A DNA stretch of 64,000 nucleotides, taken from contig CAXATO010000005.1 of NCBI GenBank assembly GCA_963972255.1, forward strand, positions 124,001 to 188,000. Reading direction: 5' to 3'. The first letter of the stretch is position 1. Each line of letters begins with the position of its first letter. The position numbers and the translations under genes were made by a program. Positions 60,316 through 64,000 of the stretch are shown piece by piece. Under the pieces are notes generated by a model. It was not told the origin of the DNA, made no database searches, and saw only the letters and a program-made list of their open reading frames with translations. Source of the DNA: UBA1479 sp002706405. GTDB taxonomy: Bacteria > Pseudomonadota > Alphaproteobacteria > Rhodospirillales > Casp-alpha2.

Positions 60316-61425
60316 GTGCCGAACACGGAACGCAGACCGCTCGTGAGGCCCGAATTGGCCACCATCAATCTACGTTCTTTTACCGTTCTGATCGTCGATC
60401 AGGACGATGCGCACCGCTGGATGATCCATAACCTTCTGCAGGCGTTGGGCGTCGGCGAGGTTTTGACGGCCAACAGCAACGACGATGCGCTGAACCTTCT
60501 CAAACGGCTGTCGAAGAAAAGCATCACCGAACGGGTCGATACCGTCGACTTCATGATCTGCGACATGTTCGAGGAGGTCTTCAATGGCATCGGCATGGTG
60601 CGATGGATTCGCATGCATCGGGATTCGCCGAATCGGTTCCTGCCGGTCATCCTGATGGCCAAGGCATTCGATCCCGAGACCGTCGCCGAAGCCCGGGGGT
60701 ATGGGGCTACCCAATTCCTGCTCAAGCCGGTCACGGTGGATGCCCTGGTCGACCGCATCCTGACCGTCGTCAACCGGCCCCGGCCCTTTGTGTACAACAC
60801 CGCCTATTTCGGGCCGGACCGTCGCGGCAGCGTCAAAAACGTGCCCCAGGAACGCCGGGATCTGGACCGGTCCGATGTGCGCGTCGACCGCTCGCCCCTG
60901 GCGACGGCGCTGGAGCGGTTTCCCAATGACAGCGTGATTCGCATATTCCGCCCCCCCAATCACCTGAAGCGCAAAGCCGGCGGCGGCGATAGCTCCGACG
61001 CCCTGTTCACCCAGGGGGCCGTGTTCAAGGCGCAGCAGGAGCTGGAGCGGTCAAAGAACGAATATGTAGGCTCGGCCCTGGACTATGTGGAGAGCCTGCA
61101 GCGGATCATGGCCGAAGCCGGCGACGCATCGGACAAGTCGGAACATTTCCAGCGCATCTACGGGCTCGCCAAGCAGCTGGGCCTGCAAGGGGAGACGTTC
61201 GGCTATCCCTTGGTCTCCATGGTCGGCAATTCGTTGATGCGTTTCGCCGGAAGTGGCCTGCCCAACAGTGCCTCCAGCATTGAACTGGTCAAGGTGCATA
61301 TCGATTCCCTGACCGTTATCCTGCGCAGCAATATCGCCGGCGATGGCGGTGATACGGGGCGCGAACTGGTGTCCAAGCTGCAGGCGGCGATCAAGAAGAT
61401 CACCCGGTCTGCCGCCGCCGGGTAA
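60316..61425 (+). CDS. Response regulator with degenerate HPt-like C-terminal domain
   Basis: 369 residues; GTG start without a clear ribosome site, GTG 60343 is an alternative. Receiver domain residues 20-150: acidic pair in LIVDQDDAHRW, phosphoacceptor Asp83 (DFMICDMFEEVF), and Lys137 (QFLLKPVTVD). A linker with basic RxxRR-type stretches (GPDRRGSVKNVPQERRD) leads to a helical end. There IYGLAKQLGLQGETFGYPL resembles the phosphotransfer motif AHDIKGQxGTFGYP of alphaproteobacterial HPt-like domains, with Lys in place of the phospho-His. No DNA-binding output. Orphan regulator in a window with three orphan kinases. Confidence 0.8.
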   Translation: MPNTERRPLVRPELATINLRSFTVLIVDQDDAHRWMIHNLLQALGVGEVLTANSNDDALNLLKRLSKKSITERVDTVDFMICDMFEEVFNGIGMVRWIRMHRDSPNRFLPVILMAKAFDPETVAEARGYGATQFLLKPVTVDALVDRILTVVNRPRPFVYNTAYFGPDRRGSVKNVPQERRDLDRSDVRVDRSPLATALERFPNDSVIRIFRPPNHLKRKAGGGDSSDALFTQGAVFKAQQELERSKNEYVGSALDYVESLQRIMAEAGDASDKSEHFQRIYGLAKQLGLQGETFGYPLVSMVGNSLMRFAGSGLPNSASSIELVKVHIDSLTVILRSNIAGDGGDTGRELVSKLQAAIKKITRSAAAG

Positions 61426-61535
61426 GGGTTGGCGAGGCTGAAAAATATATATTGTTTTGTATGTAATTTTATATTTAAATGGGAGGGCAATTAAGGCCGG
61501 ATGTGACCGGTTGTCCGAATAGAAGGAAAAAGCCC

Positions 61536-62123
61536 ATGCAGGCAGCGAAGCCGATATTAAGCCTATGTCACGGTCGAATCATACTGCCCGCAGCTTTGGC
61601 GCTTGCCCTGGGGCTGATGCCTGTGCCGGCGGCGGCTGCCATGACCGGCGAGGGAGCAGCGGAATTCATCCTGCCCGCCGCCGCCGATCAGAACGGTCCC
61701 GACGTGACCGCCCAGCCCGTTGCCGAGGTCGAGGAACAAGAAATGTCGGTGCCGGCCGCCCCCGCCGATCCGGAGGCGCCGGTCGTTACGGCGGCGATCG
61801 ACGCGGATACGGCGTTTTGGCGGCAGGCCGATGCGTCCAACGATCCGGAGAAAGTGAAGATCTATCTGCTGACCTATCCCCAGGGCCGTCACGTGGCGGA
61901 AGCCAAGGTCCGATTTCGCGAGTTGCTGAGTGCCTTGTCGGCACGCCCGGCGCCGTTGCCGCAGCCGCGACCGGTGCGCCTTATCGATGGCCCGCCGCCG
62001 ATCGTGCACCCAGCCCGGCCCGCGCGCTTGTTCAACGCGCCGCCGCCGGTCCTGCGCCCGGCGCGGCCCGCACGCTTTTTCGACGGCCCGCCGCCGATCT
62101 CGCGCCGGCATCCTGTTCTTTAG
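61536..62123 (+). CDS. Exported protein with proline-rich repeats
   Basis: 195 residues; ATG 61536 with AGAAGGA upstream. A long signal peptide (about 1-35, ALALGLMPVPAAAA) is followed by an Ala/Pro/Glu linker, a short helical unit (TAFWRQADASNDPEKVKIYL with LTYPQGRHVAEAKVRFREL) like those beside caspase-like and tetratricopeptide proteins, and a C-terminal tail of three repeats of the type PARPARLFNAPPPV. Probably a periplasmic or surface protein; function unknown. AT-rich DNA upstream (61440-61480) likely holds its promoter. Confidence 0.7.
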   Translation: MQAAKPILSLCHGRIILPAALALALGLMPVPAAAAMTGEGAAEFILPAAADQNGPDVTAQPVAEVEEQEMSVPAAPADPEAPVVTAAIDADTAFWRQADASNDPEKVKIYLLTYPQGRHVAEAKVRFRELLSALSARPAPLPQPRPVRLIDGPPPIVHPARPARLFNAPPPVLRPARPARFFDGPPPISRRHPVL

Positions 62124-62201
62124 GCATTTGGCCATGGACTTAACCCAACCGTCATCCGGCGTTCATGCCGGGGTCATTCGGTCCCTGTATCTAGCGGGAC
62201 C

Positions 62202-62798
62202 ATGTTCGCAGCCCCCCGCATCCCCGTCCGTGCCGTGACCCAGGACGTTTTGACCGGAACGTTGGTTCTGGTCGTCGGCCCGTCCGGGGCCGGCAAGGAC
62301 AGTCTGATTGGTGGTGCCCGGCAGGCCTTTGCCGCCGGTGCCGACGTCGTGTTCCCTCGCCGCGAGATCACCCGCCCGGCCGACGCCGGGATCGAGGATC
62401 ATACCGCCGTCACGGAAGGCCAGTTTCATGCTCGGCGCGAGTTGGGCGGTTACCTGCTGTCCTGGGGGGCGCACGGCCTGTGGTACGGCATACCGGCGGA
62501 GACCAAGGACGATCTGCTGATCGGCCGCACGGTTGTGGTCAATGCGTCGCGCGCCGTGATTGATGATGCACGCGGCCGGTTCCAGCGCCTGCGCGTCATT
62601 TCGGTAAGCGCCGATGAAAAGACGTTGCGTGCCCGCCTCGGCGCGCGGGGGCGGGAAACGGATGCGCAGATCGCCCACCGGCTCGAACGGGCCCGGGCCT
62701 TCCGTGTTGAAGGCCCGGACGTCATCGCGTTTCCCAATGACGGACCGCTCGAGGCGGCGGTCGACCGTTTCAGCCGCATTCTGCGAAACCTGGCCTGA
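62202..62798 (+). CDS. phnN: Ribose 1,5-bisphosphokinase (PhnN-like)
   Basis: 198 residues. Walker A LVVGPSGAGKDSLI, then FPRREITRPADAGIEDHTAV, FHARRELGGYLLSWGAHGLWY and the end with ETDAQIAHRLERA. These fit PhnN, which makes PRPP from ribose 1,5-bisphosphate in phosphonate use; guanylate-kinase-like kinases share the fold but have a different lid. No other phn genes are in the window, so it may be a lone PRPP bypass enzyme. Weak ribosome site before ATG. Confidence 0.85.
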   Translation: MFAAPRIPVRAVTQDVLTGTLVLVVGPSGAGKDSLIGGARQAFAAGADVVFPRREITRPADAGIEDHTAVTEGQFHARRELGGYLLSWGAHGLWYGIPAETKDDLLIGRTVVVNASRAVIDDARGRFQRLRVISVSADEKTLRARLGARGRETDAQIAHRLERARAFRVEGPDVIAFPNDGPLEAAVDRFSRILRNLA

Positions 62799-62814
62799 GG
62801 CCGGCTTGCCTGCG

Positions 62815-63315
62815 TCAACGCAGAGCCATGACCTCGACCCGGCGGCTGCCGTCGAACCACAACCAACTGGGTGCCGTGTCGCCGAAGGCTTCCGCCCGAG
62901 ACGATACGGATAGGTTCTCCGGTGCGACGCCGGCGCCGATCAGGCGCGCGGCCACGGCTCGGGCGCGGTTCATGGCCAAACGGTCATTCAGGTCCGCGGG
63001 ACCCCGCTTGTCGGCCTGACCCACGACGCAGATCGTCGTCCCGGACGGAAGGGTGTCCGCAAAGGCGCGGATTTCGGCTTCCTTGTCGGCGGGGACGGCG
63101 GCGCTGGCGGTCTTGAACCCGGTCACGATCAGGGGGATGGATTGACCATATCCGGTGGCCGCATCGCAGGCCGCATCATAGGGCTCAGCCGCGCGGGCCG
63201 CGCCCGCGGCAAGCATCGCCGTGGCAAACAATCCGGCGGCCGTCAGGCCGGCGGCGAGCAGGCCGGTGGCGATCAGGCCCGCGGACGGGCGGGGGTCGGA
63301 AATGCTGTTGGGCAT
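62815..63315 (-). CDS. OmpA-like domain protein, exported
   Basis: 166 residues. Signal peptide of unusual length (about 1-43, with LIATGLLAAGLTAAGLFATA). The C-terminal 90 residues have the OmpA peptidoglycan-binding pattern: TICVVGQADKRGPADLNDRL, AMNRARAVAARLIGAGV, LSVSSRAEAFGDTAP and DGSRRVEVM. The Asp and Arg that bind diaminopimelate are present. It likely anchors to peptidoglycan in the periplasm. Convergent with phnN. Confidence 0.8.
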   Translation of the reverse strand: MPNSISDPRPSAGLIATGLLAAGLTAAGLFATAMLAAGAARAAEPYDAACDAATGYGQSIPLIVTGFKTASAAVPADKEAEIRAFADTLPSGTTICVVGQADKRGPADLNDRLAMNRARAVAARLIGAGVAPENLSVSSRAEAFGDTAPSWLWFDGSRRVEVMALR

Positions 63316-63439
63316 GGTTCTCTCCTGTACCGGGTTGATCCGATGACAAGAGGTATCGCCCCCAAACAGGGCCTTTGTGGGCAGGAAATGGGACCATTTG
63401 GTGTTGCCGCTGCCTTATTTCGGCGGGGCGGCGGACGGC

Positions 63440-64000
63440 TCACCGTTTGCGTGCCAGGGTCAATCCATCGGCCACGGACAGCAGGGAGACCGTGACCCGG
63501 TCGTCATCCTTCAGGCCCGCGTTGAAGGCGCGGATCGCCTTGGTGTCCACGGTGTCGTCCGAAGGATCGATGACCCGCCCGTTCCACAACACGTTGTCGA
63601 CGGCGACGAGGCCGCCCGGGCGGAGCAACGTCAGGCAGCGGTCGAAATAGGTCTGGTAGTTTTCCTTGTCGGCGTCGATGAACGCCATGTCGAAGGTGCC
63701 GGCGCGGCCCTCGCTTATCAGGGCGTCCAGGGTTTCGACGGCGGGCGCCAAGCGCAGGGTGATGCGTTGGTCCACCCCGGCCTCGGCCCAATAGCGGCGG
63801 GCGACGGATGTATAGTCTTCGGACACGTCGCAGCATACCATCTCACCGTCGTCGGGCAGGGCGAGCGCCATGGCGAGCGAACTGTAGCCGGTGAAGGTGC
63901 CGACCTCGATAACCCGCCGCGCCCCCATGAGTTCGACCAACAGGCCCAGCAGTTGCCCCTGATCCGGAGAAATCTGCATCCGGGCCTGGGGATGGCTGTC
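63440..64000 (-). CDS. O-methyltransferase (caffeoyl-CoA O-methyltransferase family), 5' end outside the window
   Basis: The frame is open to the window end, so the start lies beyond 64000; about 186 residues are seen. SAM motif RVIEVGTFTGYSSLAMALAL, metal and substrate motif FDMAFIDADKENYQTYFDRC, and VAVDNVLWNGRVIDPSDD are all typical. The visible start SHPQARMQISPDQGQLLGLL matches the family N-terminal helix. Metal-dependent catechol-type O-methylation is expected; the small-molecule substrate is unknown. Confidence 0.88.
   Translation of the reverse strand, partial: DSHPQARMQISPDQGQLLGLLVELMGARRVIEVGTFTGYSSLAMALALPDDGEMVCCDVSEDYTSVARRYWAEAGVDQRITLRLAPAVETLDALISEGRAGTFDMAFIDADKENYQTYFDRCLTLLRPGGLVAVDNVLWNGRVIDPSDDTVDTKAIRAFNAGLKDDDRVTVSLLSVADGLTLARKR

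Noticed and set aside
61980..62110. Proline-rich repeat DNA as a mobile or CRISPR-like repeat
   Set aside because: The repeats are in-frame coding repeats (PARPARLF type) of the exported protein, not non-coding repeat units.

Overview
The window reads as chromosomal DNA of a free-living, GC-rich alphaproteobacterium. The elongator tRNA-Met with encoded CCA, the density of acyl-CoA metabolism genes, the IclR and GntR regulators, an FtsK-free but otherwise ordinary housekeeping content, and the orphan HisKA-type sensor kinases all point that way; assignment to Rhodospirillales-like bacteria is my inference. Genes are tightly packed on both strands with many ATGA or GTGA overlaps. There is no rRNA, CRISPR array, insertion sequence, integrase or recognisable prophage structure.

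Layout. 1-2.5 kb: tail of an unidentified gene, an FkbM methyltransferase and a beta-CASP metallo-beta-lactamase nuclease. 2.5-8.3 kb: a DUF4197 protein, then an IclR regulator followed by an ABC importer (binding protein, permease, ATPase) whose last gene overlaps an amidase, apparently an uptake-and-hydrolysis unit for an amide. 8.3-16.8 kb: a methyltransferase and the YgfZ folate protein on the minus strand, then a glycan operon (GT9, GT2, two GT4, AsnB-type amidotransferase) running into dihydroorotase pyrC. 16.8-19.7 kb: an AcuI-like reductase, a PEP-mutase-family enzyme, a lipoprotein and a small protein behind a near-perfect CRP-type site. 19.8-21.8 kb: tRNA-Met, then a lower-GC patch with a truncated peptidoglycan-binding-like protein and a two-gene module ending in an AAA ATPase. 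22-28.8 kb: a 14-helix MFS exporter, an ammonium transporter fused to a histidine kinase, and a GntR / hydrolase / EamA operon.

28.8-43.5 kb: an IclR gene with its own palindrome, a two-subunit-like acyl-CoA dehydrogenase pair, an enolase-superfamily enzyme, RraA-like and glutaredoxin-DinB proteins, a CoA-transferase coupled to an ACAD10/11-type kinase, a second membrane histidine kinase, cspA, and an ACAD10/11-type dehydrogenase. 43.6-50.4 kb: a four-gene plus-strand fatty-acid operon (acyl-CoA ligase, ThDP enzyme, FadB-like multienzyme, thiolase), with the same IclR-like palindrome in its promoter region. 50.4-64 kb: an MHYT-PAS histidine kinase, an ECF sigma factor, Fe/Mn superoxide dismutase, a DEAD-box helicase, a broken FkbM gene, a secreted zinc phospholipase C, a class II amidotransferase, an SDR, a response regulator with a degenerate phosphotransfer-like tail, phnN, an OmpA-like protein and an O-methyltransferase cut by the window end.

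How it fits together. Most of 28.8-50.4 kb looks like degradation of fatty or aromatic-derived acyl-CoAs, probably linked by a shared IclR operator. Three orphan membrane kinases with different sensors (ammonium, Cache-like, MHYT) and one orphan receiver suggest a distributed phosphorelay. The most unusual items are the Amt-kinase fusion, the separated ACAD10/11-like kinase and dehydrogenase, the ThDP enzyme inside a beta-oxidation operon, and the small ATPase module beside the tRNA. All functional calls are from reading the sequence only; no database search was run.
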